Positions 44,329-53,676 of a stretch of 64,000 nucleotides of DNA are shown one piece after another. The notes beneath the pieces are model-generated. The model saw only the letters and a list, made by a program, of their open reading frames with translations. It was not told the origin of the DNA and ran no database searches. Origin of the DNA: Flavivirga jejuensis (GTDB taxonomy: Bacteria; Bacteroidota; Bacteroidia; Flavobacteriales; Flavobacteriaceae); contig NZ_JAUOEL010000002.1 in assembly GCF_030540765.1 (NCBI RefSeq), positions 744,001 to 808,000 on the forward strand. Reading direction: 5' to 3'. Both the position numbers and the translations under genes were made by a program. Position 1 is the stretch's first letter. Every line of letters begins with the position of its first letter.

Positions 44329-44669
44329 TCAAATCATAATAACATAATAATAAAACTTAACATCCAGCAAACTGCATATTAAATATTTTGGATTTGAATC
44401 TTAGTAACGAAAACAAAAGACAGAGCATTTTTGTATCTATTTGTTGACTTGTTGTATCACAATTAACCCGAATAAAGCAGAAGTAAAAAACGGAATAAGA
44501 TCGCTAATAGTTCGATAACATTTTGAGCTGTTACGATACAAAATAGATTATGCTTACCTGTTATTTAAGTACATTCACCATTAAAATAGTATGCTTCATC
44601 AAATTAATTATAGAAACACAATAACATTTTTATAAATTTAGTTTTAAAAAGTTAAATCTAAAATTAAAA
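44329..44669. other. 340-bp intergenic region
   Basis: No ORF on either strand. TTTTGTATC at 44429-44437 pairs with GATACAAAAT at 44535-44544, about 100 bp apart; significance unclear. Confidence 0.4.
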
Positions 44670-45941
44670 ATGTTCTTAAATTACAAAGAATTAGGAGTCA
44701 TATTGTTTTCTGCATTTTTTATGATGAGTTGTTCTGACGATGATAATTCTGATCCAACAAACAATGTGAATTTTGAAGAAGCACTACTTAATGGTTTTCC
44801 ACTTTCTGAAATTGATATTACTTTAAAAGCAGATAGTTTTTCTATTGAACAACCTACAATGCTCAATGGAATTCCTCAGGAAAAAGGAAAAATCACAATA
44901 GAATTAGAAAATACAGACATATCTAAATTTAGTCTTAAACAAATTGATTTTGATGCTTCAAAGTTTAATATTTCTCCTGCTGTAGGTGAACAAAGTATAA
45001 TCCCAGGTGAAACAATTACTTATGTTATAACTTCTACTAAGGACACCAACGTTTCTTTACAGTATGACGTGTTAGTTATTGTAAAGGACATCCATCCAGC
45101 ACTTCAAAAACTAAACATAAAAAAGCTTCATTTCTTAAAGATTGACAACCCGAGTCTTGATCAGGATATCACAAGTATTGAAGTAAGAGAACATACAGGT
45201 CAGCCATACAGTGGAACTATCATGGTAATAGTACCTGACGGAACGGATTTTTCTAGTCTAATACCAACATTAGACCATGAAGGATCATCAGTTAAGTACA
45301 CTACAGAACATTATGGAAATTATGCTGATTTCAAAGTTTTTGACGAAAAATCTAAGATCGATTTTAAGTTTCCTAATATAATCGCTTTTCAAATATACAA
45401 CATTGATGAGACCAGATATCTTGAATATCGCGTACTTGTAGATGTGAAAAAACTTGTTACTTTCGATGAGGAATTTGCTACTATAAATAATGGTAGTATC
45501 GTTGCTTATGATAAAACTTATAACAATGTTCTTGGGTTTACCTATCATGGAAATTACCCAATTAATAACAAACTGTCTTCCTCTGAAATTGAGGTGACAG
45601 AAACCCCAGAAAATCCAAGTGTTAACTATTACTTCACAAGAAATATTAGTTTAATGGAAGACAATCCTTCCGATAACAATACTCAGATCCAAACAAATGA
45701 AAGAGGGAGGCTCTATATTTCGCTTAATTTTCCATTTAATTTTAGTGGTAATGACAATCTCTTTATTACTTCTGCAACTTACGGAGTTAAGGTCACCTTC
45801 TCTCCAATGCTTAACTCTTATTCCACGCCAAACATCGAGGAAAGTTACAATAACATTACCATTTTAAAATACCTTAACTTTCTAATATACGACCCTATAG
45901 AAATAGAGGTTAAGGCAAATGTAAATAATTTAGTAAGGTAA
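44670..45941 (+). CDS. Large lipoprotein of unknown function
   Basis: 423 residues: lipobox FFMMSC (Cys21) after a signal peptide, then a predicted beta-rich region with Ig-like strands (FSIEQPTMLNGIPQEKGKI, ITYVITSTKDTNVSLQYDVL, LHPALQKLNIKKLHFLKIDN). Its second half holds TYNNVLGFTYHGNYPINNKL, GRLYISLNFPFNFSGNDNLF. It may be a surface carbohydrate-binding lipoprotein, but no domain is recognised. It has a strong terminator after the stop. Next to the pfl genes but convergent to them. Confidence 0.8.
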   Translation: MFLNYKELGVILFSAFFMMSCSDDDNSDPTNNVNFEEALLNGFPLSEIDITLKADSFSIEQPTMLNGIPQEKGKITIELENTDISKFSLKQIDFDASKFNISPAVGEQSIIPGETITYVITSTKDTNVSLQYDVLVIVKDIHPALQKLNIKKLHFLKIDNPSLDQDITSIEVREHTGQPYSGTIMVIVPDGTDFSSLIPTLDHEGSSVKYTTEHYGNYADFKVFDEKSKIDFKFPNIIAFQIYNIDETRYLEYRVLVDVKKLVTFDEEFATINNGSIVAYDKTYNNVLGFTYHGNYPINNKLSSSEIEVTETPENPSVNYYFTRNISLMEDNPSDNNTQIQTNERGRLYISLNFPFNFSGNDNLFITSATYGVKVTFSPMLNSYSTPNIEESYNNITILKYLNFLIYDPIEIEVKANVNNLVR

Positions 45942-45970
45942 CAATCTTTGCAAATCATTCAATAATATTT

Positions 45971-46004
45971 AAAACCTTCGAGAGTTGATACCCTCGGAGG
46001 TTTT
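45971..46004 (+). terminator. Terminator of the lipoprotein gene
   Basis: Stem AAAACCTTCGAG / CTCGGAGGTTTT with one G-T pair, 30 bp past the stop, then TATTTTT. Confidence 0.85.
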
Positions 46005-46261
46005 ATTTTTAAATACTACTTTTTAGACTTAAAAGACTCATAAAAACTGACTATCCTTGAGGTAAGTCATAGGGGAATTTCACCAGTCTCATTTTACTAT
46101 TAGAGTCAAAAACCGAGTTTTGTAATTTTACCTCACCCAGAACTGTAAAAAAGGTAGTTCTGAGGCTCCAAAGGTGTGATTTAAATTGGAAACCTCGTCC
46201 GAGTATCAAATAATTTTCGCACTAAACACCCTCATGTATAAGAAAATATTTTAGATGCTTT

Positions 46262-46298
46262 AAAACCCCGAAATAATAAATAATCATCTCGGGGTTTT
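46262..46298. terminator. Terminator of the pfl operon (and convergent side)
   Basis: Stem AAAACCCCGA / TCGGGGTTTT, 17-base loop, T-run on the leftward strand, 49 bp past the MFS stop. Confidence 0.78.
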
Positions 46299-46346
46299 TC
46301 GACTAATTTGACTAAAAAAAAAATACAAAAATGAAAAACTTCATTT

Positions 46347-47603
46347 TTATGCAAATTCTAGACCTTTATCTATTTTTTTATACGTTTTAAATACTAATCG
46401 TTTCATTAACAACGATATTATAAATGCTATAACAAATAAGCCTGCAAACACTTTTAAAGTGGCATCTAACGATCCTGTTGTATTTTTAACCACATCATAA
46501 ATTGTAGGGCCTACAACGCCTGCTAATCCCCAGGCAGCTAATACCATACCGTGTATGGCTCCAAGTTGTTTGGTTCCAAATAGGTCTCCAAGGAATGCTG
46601 GCAATGTGGCAAAACCTCCCCCATACATGGTAATAACTGTAAATAATATAACTAGAAAAGTGAGTTCCAGTGAAATGGTTGGTAAGAAGTAAAAAGCCAG
46701 AATCTGGAATGCAAAGAAAATAATATAAGTATTTGCACGTCCCAAATAATCTGAGAGTGTTGACCACATAATTCTACCCAAACCATTAAAAACACCTATT
46801 AAACCTACTATACCCGCAGCTTCCATAGGAGTATAATTTAATTTTTCTTGCATCATGGGGCTAGCTGCAGATATAATCGCGATACCACAAGCAATATTTA
46901 TAAACATCATGATCCAGATATAATAAAAACGCCATGTCTTTAGTGATGCATTCGCATCAATATTTGCCATATCTGCCTTTATTGTTTTACCTTCTCCTGA
47001 TTTAAACCCATCTGGTATATAACCTTCTGGTGGTTTTTCAATATATCTTGCTGAGGATAATATTAATATCATGTATATAGCACCTAAAATATAAAAGGCA
47101 TTCGATACACCTACAGCGTCAAAGAGAGATTGCATAACAGGTCCAAAAATTAAGGCTGCAAAACCAAATCCCATAATGGCCATACCTGTTGCTAAACCAC
47201 GTCTGTCTGGAAACCATTTTACTAATGTACTTACTGGTGTAATATAACCAAGTCCCAATCCAATACCACCAATAACTCCATAACAAATATAAAATAGCGT
47301 TAATGATTCTAATTGAACTGCAAGTCCAGAACCTAAAATGCCTATTCCATAAAATAATCCTGCAGTCGTACCACTAACCTTTGGTCCTACTTTCTCGACC
47401 CATCTGCCTAAAAATGCTGCCGATAAACCTAATAATAAAATAGCGATTTTAAACGCCCATTTTATAACACTTCCATCAACATCAAAAATATCCTTAACAG
47501 GGTTGGTCATAACCGAATATGCATACACAGATCCTATTGAAATATGAATTCCAACAGCCGAAGCAGCTATTAACCAACGGTTTTTAAGTTTTTGTGTTTT
47601 CAT
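46347..47603 (-). CDS. OFA family MFS transporter (formate/oxalate type)
   Basis: 418 residues with 12 membrane helices. The motif GRWVEKVGPKVSGTTAGLFY and the ISIGSVYAYSVMTNP start are typical of the oxalate/formate antiporter family. It lies 38 bp after pflA in the same direction, so it most likely handles formate or another mixed-acid product made by the pyruvate formate-lyase. Substrate assignment is by context, not by sequence proof. Confidence 0.88.
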   Translation of the reverse strand: MKTQKLKNRWLIAASAVGIHISIGSVYAYSVMTNPVKDIFDVDGSVIKWAFKIAILLLGLSAAFLGRWVEKVGPKVSGTTAGLFYGIGILGSGLAVQLESLTLFYICYGVIGGIGLGLGYITPVSTLVKWFPDRRGLATGMAIMGFGFAALIFGPVMQSLFDAVGVSNAFYILGAIYMILILSSARYIEKPPEGYIPDGFKSGEGKTIKADMANIDANASLKTWRFYYIWIMMFINIACGIAIISAASPMMQEKLNYTPMEAAGIVGLIGVFNGLGRIMWSTLSDYLGRANTYIIFFAFQILAFYFLPTISLELTFLVILFTVITMYGGGFATLPAFLGDLFGTKQLGAIHGMVLAAWGLAGVVGPTIYDVVKNTTGSLDATLKVFAGLFVIAFIISLLMKRLVFKTYKKIDKGLEFA

Positions 47604-47617
47604 AATATATCTAATTT

Positions 47618-47640
47618 AAGTGTTGATCATAACAACACTT
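47618..47640 (-). terminator. Hairpin between pflA and the MFS gene
   Basis: Stem AAGTGTTG / CAACACTT, loop ATCATAA, immediately after the pflA stop. No T-run, so it is more likely an mRNA processing or stability hairpin than a full terminator. Confidence 0.6.
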
Positions 47641-47641
47641 T

Positions 47642-48364
47642 CTAATTTATTTTAACTTCTTTAAAATAGTTTTTTAAGATCTCAACTGCTGCATCTAGTT
47701 CGTCCTCTGTATTTTCACGAGCATCTTTTAATTGGTAATCCCAACCTAAAGCCTCCCATTTATGAATCCCTAATTTATGATAAGGCTGAATCTCAATCTT
47801 TTCAATAGTTTTGTAATCTTTAAAATGCGCTCCCATGGCATGCAATAGCTCTGGCTTATTCGTAAGCTCTGGTATTAACACATACCTCAACCACATTTTT
47901 TTTCCTGAAGCTTCTCTATGTTTAGCAAAATTGAAAGCCGTTTCATTATTACGCTTTCCAGTTAAAGCTTCGTAGCCTTCTTCAGTCATGTGTTTTATAT
48001 CTAACATAACTAGATCTGCATAGGTATCTATTAATTCTTTTGTAAAATGATTTAATACCCTGCCATTTGTATCAATATTAGTATGAATACCTTCTTCCTT
48101 AAGCCTTTTAAAAAAAGGCACTAATTCTTTAGATTGCAATAAAGGCTCTCCTCCTGATACCGTAACCCCTCCCTTTTTACCAAAATAGGGCTTCATTTTT
48201 AGAGCCATTTCTACCAACTCTTCAATATGGTATAACTTGCCTCCAGAAGTTTCAATAGCATCTGGATTGTGACAATACAGACATTTTAATTTACAACCTT
48301 GTAAAAATATAATCATCCGAATTCCAGGACCATCGTGCGTTCCAAAAGACTCAATAGAGTGCAC
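47642..48364 (-). CDS. pflA: Pyruvate formate-lyase activating enzyme
   Basis: Radical-SAM activase that generates the glycyl radical on PflB. From the GTG start the protein is 240 residues with the cluster motif CKLKCLYC (Cys24, 28, 31), GPGIR, VTVSGGEPLLQS and HYRPH-like YHKLG end. E. coli PflA is 246. No ATG precedes: the frame stays open upstream without any ATG, although the homologous N-terminus (ILRVHSIESFG) begins a few codons before the GTG. A 21-codon ORF (48432-48367) ends 2 bp before the GTG and could couple translation. Confidence 0.92.
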   Translation of the reverse strand: MHSIESFGTHDGPGIRMIIFLQGCKLKCLYCHNPDAIETSGGKLYHIEELVEMALKMKPYFGKKGGVTVSGGEPLLQSKELVPFFKRLKEEGIHTNIDTNGRVLNHFTKELIDTYADLVMLDIKHMTEEGYEALTGKRNNETAFNFAKHREASGKKMWLRYVLIPELTNKPELLHAMGAHFKDYKTIEKIEIQPYHKLGIHKWEALGWDYQLKDARENTEDELDAAVEILKNYFKEVKIN

Positions 48365-48366
48365 TC

Positions 48367-48432
48367 TTAATATGTTTGCTTCTGTTTTGATAGAATACTC
48401 TTTTTTAAATTTAGTACCCGCAAAAGAAGCAT
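48367..48432 (-). CDS. Possible 21-residue leader peptide before pflA
   Basis: ATG within the intergenic hairpin loop, reading MLLLRVLNLKKSILSKQKQT plus one Tyr, and stopping two bases before the pflA GTG. No family. It may only be a chance ORF, but its end position would suit translational coupling. Confidence 0.3.
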   Translation of the reverse strand: MLLLRVLNLKKSILSKQKQTY

Positions 48433-48446
48433 GATACTTCTTTTGC
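48420..48446 (-). promoter_or_regulatory. Perfect hairpin in the pflB-pflA spacer
   Basis: 10-bp perfect stem GCAAAAGAAG / CTTCTTTTGC with loop CATGATA. It lacks a T-run. Likely an mRNA processing or stability site that sets a different amount of pflA than pflB. Confidence 0.7.
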
Positions 48447-48470
48447 AGATACTTGGGAATATTAATAAAA

Positions 48471-50696
48471 CTACATGGACTCGTGAAAAGAACGTGTGAT
48501 TACTTCTAATTGCTGTTCTTTTGTTAATCTTACAAAATTAACAGCGTAACCAGACACTCTTATTGTTAATTGCGGATATTCCTCAGGACGTTCCATCGCA
48601 TCAAGCAAGGTCTCTTTATTTAATACATTTACATTAACATGTTGTGCATTCTTAGAGAAATAGCCATCTAAAATAGTTGCTAGATTTTCGATTCTATCAG
48701 CTTCATCTGCACCTAAAGATTTTGGTACAATTGAGAAAGTATTAGAGATCCCATCTTGAGAATCTTCATAATCAATTTTAGCAACAGAGTTTAACGATGC
48801 AATTGCTCCATTAGAATCACGACCGTGCATTGGGTTAGCACCTGGTGCAAATGGAATTCCTTTTGCTCTACCATCTGGTGTAGCGCCCGTTTTCTTTCCA
48901 TAAGAAACGTTAGATGTAATAGTTAATACAGACATCGTTGTTTCTGCTCCTTTATAAACTGGTAAAGGCTTTAGCTCATTGTTAAAATCGGCAACAGCTT
49001 TTGCTGCTAAAGCATCTACCCTATCATCATCATTACCATAATATGGGAAGTCTCCTTCTATCTTAAAATCAACAGTTAAACCTTCCTCATTTCTTATTGG
49101 TTTTACTTTGGCATATTTAATTGCCGAAAGTGAATCTGCAACAATTGATAAACCAGCTATACCGTAAGCAATATTAATACTTGGATTCGTATCAATTAAA
49201 GCCATTTGAGCTTTTTCATAATAATATTTATCATGCATGTAGTGAATAATGTTCATAGAATCATTATAAACACGTGCTACTTCTCTCATAGCTACTTTAA
49301 AATTAGCCATTACCTTGTCGAAATCTAAATATTCACAATCACAAGCCTCAATACCATCAACCATTTGTGTTCCAGTTATCTCACAACGTCCACCATTAAT
49401 AGCTAATAATAATGTTTTAGCTAAGTTAGTACGTGCACCAAAGAACTGGATTGATTTCCCTAATGCTTGGTGGGAAACACAACAAGCGATTCCATAATCA
49501 TCAGACCCTCTTTTATTTCTCATTAATTCATCATTTTCAAACTGAATTGATGATGTATCAATAGATACTTTAGCACAATAATCTTTAAAGTTTTGAGGTA
49601 AGTCTTCAGACCAAAGAATCGTCATATTCGGCTCTGGTGAAGGACCTAAATTATATAAGGTATTCAAGAAACGGAAAGACGTTTTAGTAACCTTAGTTCT
49701 TCCATCTTCAAACATCCCACCAATAGCCTCCGTTACCCAAGTAGGATCTCCAGCAAAAATTTCGTCGTAAGCACTCATTCTTAAGTGGCGAACCATACGT
49801 AATTTCATTACAAATTGATCTATATATTCTTGGGCTTCCTCCTCTGTAATGAGACCTTCTTCTAGATCATTCTCAATAAAAATATCTAAAAATGTAGACA
49901 CATTACCCAAAGACATCGCTGCACCATCCTGTTCCTTAACAGCAGCTAAATAAGCCATATAAGTCCATTGTACTGCTTCCTGAGCATTTTTGGCAGGTCT
50001 AGCTAAATCTAAGTTATATTTAGCACCTAGTTCAATCATTTCTTTTAATGATCTTATTTGCTCTGATACCTCTTCCCGTAAACGAATAACCGCATCGCTC
50101 ATAGGGCCTGCTATCTTCTCTAAATCTTCTTTTTTAGATTCAATTAAAAAATCAATCCCGTATAAAGCGACGCGACGATAATCTCCAATAATTCTTCCTC
50201 TTGCATAATTGTCTGGCAAACCTGTTAAAAAGCCAAGCGAACGGAATTTTTTAATTTCTGTCGTATAAGCATCAAAAACACCATCGTTATGTGTTTTAAC
50301 ATACTTCGAAAATAATTCTGTTAAGGCATCATTAGGTTTTACCCCTTGCTCCAATAAGGCTTTTTGAACCACTTTAAAACCTCCAAAAGGTTTCATCGTT
50401 CTTTTTAATAGTTCGTCTGTTTGCAATCCTACAATAACTTCATTTTCTCTATCAATGTATCCTGCATTAAAGGCACTAACTGTTGAAATTACCTCAGTAT
50501 CTACCGAGCGTACACCATTATTTCGGAGCTCTTCTTTAGTAGCTTCTTTACATACCTCCCATAATTTTTGAGTTTTCACGCTAGATCCAACCAAAAATTC
50601 TGACGTACCATGATAAGGAGTAATGTTATTAATAACAAAATCTCTTACATCGACTTTCTCAGTCCAAATTCCGTAGTTAAATTGTTTTACTTCCAT
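48471..50696 (-). CDS. pflB: Formate C-acetyltransferase (pyruvate formate-lyase)
   Basis: 741-residue glycyl-radical enzyme, converting pyruvate and CoA to acetyl-CoA and formate without oxygen. The active-site pair is in GIACCVSHQ (Cys405, Cys406) and the radical glycine in RVSGYAVNF (Gly716). Length is close to 760 of E. coli PflB. Leftward operon pflB - pflA - MFS. A TACCTTTG promoter box 53 bp upstream and a palindrome upstream suggest regulation by a Crp/Fnr-type protein. Confidence 0.97.
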   Translation of the reverse strand: MEVKQFNYGIWTEKVDVRDFVINNITPYHGTSEFLVGSSVKTQKLWEVCKEATKEELRNNGVRSVDTEVISTVSAFNAGYIDRENEVIVGLQTDELLKRTMKPFGGFKVVQKALLEQGVKPNDALTELFSKYVKTHNDGVFDAYTTEIKKFRSLGFLTGLPDNYARGRIIGDYRRVALYGIDFLIESKKEDLEKIAGPMSDAVIRLREEVSEQIRSLKEMIELGAKYNLDLARPAKNAQEAVQWTYMAYLAAVKEQDGAAMSLGNVSTFLDIFIENDLEEGLITEEEAQEYIDQFVMKLRMVRHLRMSAYDEIFAGDPTWVTEAIGGMFEDGRTKVTKTSFRFLNTLYNLGPSPEPNMTILWSEDLPQNFKDYCAKVSIDTSSIQFENDELMRNKRGSDDYGIACCVSHQALGKSIQFFGARTNLAKTLLLAINGGRCEITGTQMVDGIEACDCEYLDFDKVMANFKVAMREVARVYNDSMNIIHYMHDKYYYEKAQMALIDTNPSINIAYGIAGLSIVADSLSAIKYAKVKPIRNEEGLTVDFKIEGDFPYYGNDDDRVDALAAKAVADFNNELKPLPVYKGAETTMSVLTITSNVSYGKKTGATPDGRAKGIPFAPGANPMHGRDSNGAIASLNSVAKIDYEDSQDGISNTFSIVPKSLGADEADRIENLATILDGYFSKNAQHVNVNVLNKETLLDAMERPEEYPQLTIRVSGYAVNFVRLTKEQQLEVITRSFHESM

Positions 50697-50748
50697 TGTT
50701 TTATTTTATTAATATTTTGAAAAAAAATTATGATTTGTTATGCTTATT

Positions 50749-50756
50749 CAAAGGTA
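50749..50756 (-). promoter_or_regulatory. Probable pflB promoter -7 box
   Basis: TACCTTTG on the leftward strand fits TANNTTTG, 53 bp before the pflB ATG. Confidence 0.55.
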
Positions 50757-50778
50757 ATTACCACCTCTAATTATAAAC

Positions 50779-50792
50779 CTGACAATTATCAG
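50779..50792. promoter_or_regulatory. Probable Crp/Fnr-type operator of the pfl operon
   Basis: CTGACAATTATCAG is an imperfect palindrome of the TGA-N6-TCA class used by Crp/Fnr family proteins. Its centre lies about 41 bp before the start site expected from the -7 box, the usual class II activator position. The assignment is inference from position and symmetry. Confidence 0.45.
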
Positions 50793-51074
50793 TTAACACT
50801 TGAAAAAGAAAATATTGCTCACTATTTTTTTCACGAAAACGTTTGAGTTTTGAAGTTTTTTTAATAAAAAATTCACACTTTTAACTCTTATATTAAACAA
50901 ACAACCTAAAAAATATATTTTTTTATATCATTTTATTATTTTTTACAACAATTAAATACAGATTTCATAATAATTAACAAAAAAGTGATTAACTTAGTTG
51001 TTTAACGGCAATAAAAAGAGATATAGAAAATTCAGCATAAATAATGATCAATTTAATAGACCTTCTATTACACT

Positions 51075-51238
51075 TAGAAACTGTTTAAGTTTAGTTTTTG
51101 GAATTAGTATGGAGGGATTACGTTCTCAGTCAAAGCAAAATAAATGCGAATAACATCGCTATTTAAAGAAGTTTTGCTATAGAATGAGGGCTTAAGACGA
51201 CAAAATAAACTAAAGGATAAAATTTAAACAGTTTATAA
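51075..51238 (+). repeat. MITE-like family A, copy 2
   Basis: About 164 bp, TAGAAACTGTTTAAG ... TTTAAACAGTTTATAA, imperfect inverted ends. The core GCGAATAACATCGCTATT keeps the internal hairpin. It aligns along its full length with copy 3 and, with a deletion, copy 1. Non-coding. Confidence 0.85.
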
Positions 51239-51335
51239 AAGATCGTTGTATTAATTAGAGGCATTTTACATACTCGATTTGAAAATCTTTTTTAATTTCC
51301 TATTTTGCAATTCAAGAACCTATTTAAAACAGCAA

Positions 51336-53105
51336 ATGGTAGAGATCACAAAAATTTTTGATTTTCCTTATTATCAATTAGAAAAATATAATTTAGATAA
51401 AGCGCTTACTAGCAAAAACAATGGTGAATGGCATTCTATATCAACTCAAGAATATATTGATCAAGCAAATGCTATTAGCAGAGGTTTGTTACGTTTAGGC
51501 GTCCAACCAAATGATAAAATTGCTGTTATCTCTTCAACAAATAGAACCGAATGGAGTGTTTTAGATATTGGAGTCCTTCAAACTGGCGCACAAAATGTCC
51601 CTATTTATCCTACTATAAGTGCTGAAGATTACGAATATATTTTAAATCATTCTGAATCTACTTATTGTTTCGTTTCCGATAAAGAAGTAGTGGATAAATT
51701 AAACACGATAAAAGGTAATACAAAACTTAAAGAGATTTATACGTTTAATGATATTGAAGGCGAAAACAGCTGGAAAGAAATTTTAAAATTAGGCGAAGAT
51801 ACGAGCAATCAAAACGAAGTAGATTCTAGAAAAGAAGCTGTAAAACCTCATGATTTAGCCACCTTGATTTATACCTCAGGTACAACTGGCAAACCAAAAG
51901 GCGTTATGATATCTCACAATAATCTGGTTTCAAATGTATTAGATAGTTTATCTCGGGTACCTCTAGAATTGGGTAAATCTAAAGCACTAAGCTTCTTACC
52001 TATATGTCATGTTTTTGAAAGGATGATATTATATCTGTATCAATATTGTGGTATTGAAATATATTTTGCTGAAAGCATTGAAACTATAAGTGATAATTTA
52101 AATGATGTTAAACCAAACATCATGACAGCTGTCCCAAGGTTATATGAAAAAATGTATGATAAAATAATCGCAAAAGGAGCAGATTTAAAAGGTATTAAAA
52201 AGAAACTGTTCTTTTGGGCTGTTAACTTAGGTTTAAAATATGAACCTTATGGTAAAAATGGTTGGTGGTATGAGTTTCAATTAAAAATAGCTAATAAACT
52301 TATTTTTAATAAATGGCGGGATGCTTTAGGAGGCAATATTAATACCTTGGTATCTGGAAGTGCCGCCTTGCAACAGCGACTAATTAAAGTCTTTTCGGCT
52401 GCAAGAATGCCTATCCTTGAAGGGTATGGACTAACCGAAACATCTCCTGTAATATCTGTAAACTGCCCATTTAATGGCGGTATTAAAATTGGAACTGTTG
52501 GAAGAATTATAGATAATGTTGATGTAAAAATAGCAGAAGACGGAGAAATTTTAGTAAAAGGTCCTAATGTGATGCTTGGCTATTTTAAAGACCCTGAGAA
52601 AACTAAAGAAATTATGACCGGAAACTTTTTTCACACTGGTGATATTGGAGAAGTTGATCATGATAATTTCTTAAAAATTACAGATCGTAAAAAAGAAATG
52701 TTTAAAACCTCTGGCGGAAAATATGTTGCTCCCTCTCTATTAGAAAATCAATTTAAACAATCAAGATTTATTGATCAGATAATGATAATTGGAGAAGGCG
52801 AAAAAATGCCAGCAGCTTTAATTCAAGTGAATTTTGAATTTGTTGAAGAATGGGCAAGACGACATAACATCACCTTTCAATCTAAAAATGACATCATAAC
52901 GAATGTTCAATTACTAGAGCGTATTCAAGAAGAAATTGACACAGCAAATGAAAACTTTGGTAAGTGGGAACAAATTAAAAAATTCGAAATCACCCCAGAT
53001 ATTTGGTCCATTGATGCTGGACATTTAACACCAACATTGAAAATGAAAAGAAAAGTGATTAAAGGAAAGTATGTAGATCTCATAGAAAAGATCTACAGAC
53101 CTTAA
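51336..53105 (+). CDS. Long-chain acyl-CoA synthetase (AMP-dependent ligase)
   Basis: 589 residues from ATG 51336; the upstream TTG start is rejected since the sequence MVEITKIFDFPYYQLEKYNL is the natural beginning. Adenylate-forming motifs: LIYTSGTTGKPKGVMISH (P-loop), EGYGLTETSPVISVN, HTGDIGEVD and DRKKEMFKTSGGKYVAP. It activates fatty acids to acyl-CoA, feeding the beta-oxidation genes that follow. It lies 118 bp before the MarR gene and has no visible terminator between. Confidence 0.95.
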   Translation: MVEITKIFDFPYYQLEKYNLDKALTSKNNGEWHSISTQEYIDQANAISRGLLRLGVQPNDKIAVISSTNRTEWSVLDIGVLQTGAQNVPIYPTISAEDYEYILNHSESTYCFVSDKEVVDKLNTIKGNTKLKEIYTFNDIEGENSWKEILKLGEDTSNQNEVDSRKEAVKPHDLATLIYTSGTTGKPKGVMISHNNLVSNVLDSLSRVPLELGKSKALSFLPICHVFERMILYLYQYCGIEIYFAESIETISDNLNDVKPNIMTAVPRLYEKMYDKIIAKGADLKGIKKKLFFWAVNLGLKYEPYGKNGWWYEFQLKIANKLIFNKWRDALGGNINTLVSGSAALQQRLIKVFSAARMPILEGYGLTETSPVISVNCPFNGGIKIGTVGRIIDNVDVKIAEDGEILVKGPNVMLGYFKDPEKTKEIMTGNFFHTGDIGEVDHDNFLKITDRKKEMFKTSGGKYVAPSLLENQFKQSRFIDQIMIIGEGEKMPAALIQVNFEFVEEWARRHNITFQSKNDIITNVQLLERIQEEIDTANENFGKWEQIKKFEITPDIWSIDAGHLTPTLKMKRKVIKGKYVDLIEKIYRP

Positions 53106-53169
53106 CATAAAAGGTCATAAAACTCATTTTCAGTATACTCTCAATTAATTTGTATTAATTTTTACACAA

Positions 53170-53191
53170 TTTATTATGCATGCATAATAAA
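53170..53191. promoter_or_regulatory. Perfect 22-bp palindrome, probable MarR operator
   Basis: TTTATTATGCA / TGCATAATAAA, fully symmetric, 33 bp before the marR start. It covers the -33 region of the promoter whose -7 box is at 53199-53206, so a bound MarR would block RNA polymerase. Confidence 0.75.
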
Positions 53192-53198
53192 TTTTTCA

Positions 53199-53206
53199 TA
53201 TATTTG
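53199..53206 (+). promoter_or_regulatory. Probable promoter -7 box of the marR-fadNAE operon
   Basis: TATATTTG fits TANNTTTG, 17 bp before the ATG, directly next to the palindrome. Confidence 0.6.
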
Positions 53207-53223
53207 ATCACCAACTAAATTAT

Positions 53224-53667
53224 ATGAAAGATAAAACCATTGATTACGTCCTCCGAACAACTTGGCTCTCAGTTCAGAAGATGTATAATGAAGAAGCGGC
53301 AAAATTTGAGAGTACCATGGCAACAGGTTTTACTTTATTGAGTATCGATCGGGAAAAAGGGACACCTTCGACTGCTCTTGGACCTAAAATGGGTATGGAA
53401 GCTACCAGTTTATCCAGAATATTAAAAACCATGGAAGAGAAAGGGCTCATTGAACGTAAACCCAACCCAGAAGATGGACGTGGCGTTATTATTTCTCTCA
53501 CCGAATTTGGTCTTGAAAAAAGAACTTATTCAAGAGAAAAAGTTTTAATGTTTAATGAAGCTATAAAAAATAATATTTCAGAAGAGAAATTAAATAACTT
53601 TTACGAAGTCGCTGAAATTATTAATGATATGGTATCAAATAAAAAAATATATAATAAAAACGGTTAG
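53224..53667 (+). CDS. MarR family transcriptional regulator of fatty-acid degradation
   Basis: 147 residues with a winged helix-turn-helix: STALGPKMGMEATSLSRILK (recognition helix), TMEEKGLIERKPNPEDGRGV (wing with DGR) and LTEFGLEKRTYSREKVL. First gene of the fadNAE operon and preceded by a perfect palindrome. By analogy with MarR/FadR-type regulators it probably releases DNA when long-chain acyl-CoA is present; effector inferred. Next gene 9 bp downstream. Confidence 0.93.
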   Translation: MKDKTIDYVLRTTWLSVQKMYNEEAAKFESTMATGFTLLSIDREKGTPSTALGPKMGMEATSLSRILKTMEEKGLIERKPNPEDGRGVIISLTEFGLEKRTYSREKVLMFNEAIKNNISEEKLNNFYEVAEIINDMVSNKKIYNKNG

Positions 53668-53676
53668 TTATATAAA

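Larger units (their letters stand above)
45942..46346. other. 400-bp intergenic region with terminators and a hairpin
   Basis: Contains two terminators (45971-46004, 46262-46298) and, between them, a bulged stem (CCTCA...GAACT / AGTTCTGAGG, 46131-46164) in an otherwise unassigned stretch. No ORF seen. A small RNA in the middle cannot be excluded. Confidence 0.5.
50697..51335. other. Divergent spacer between pflB and the acyl-CoA ligase gene
   Basis: About 640 bp. It holds the pfl promoter and probable operator (50749-50792), a long AT-rich stretch without ORFs, and MITE copy 2 (51075-51238). Confidence 0.6.
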
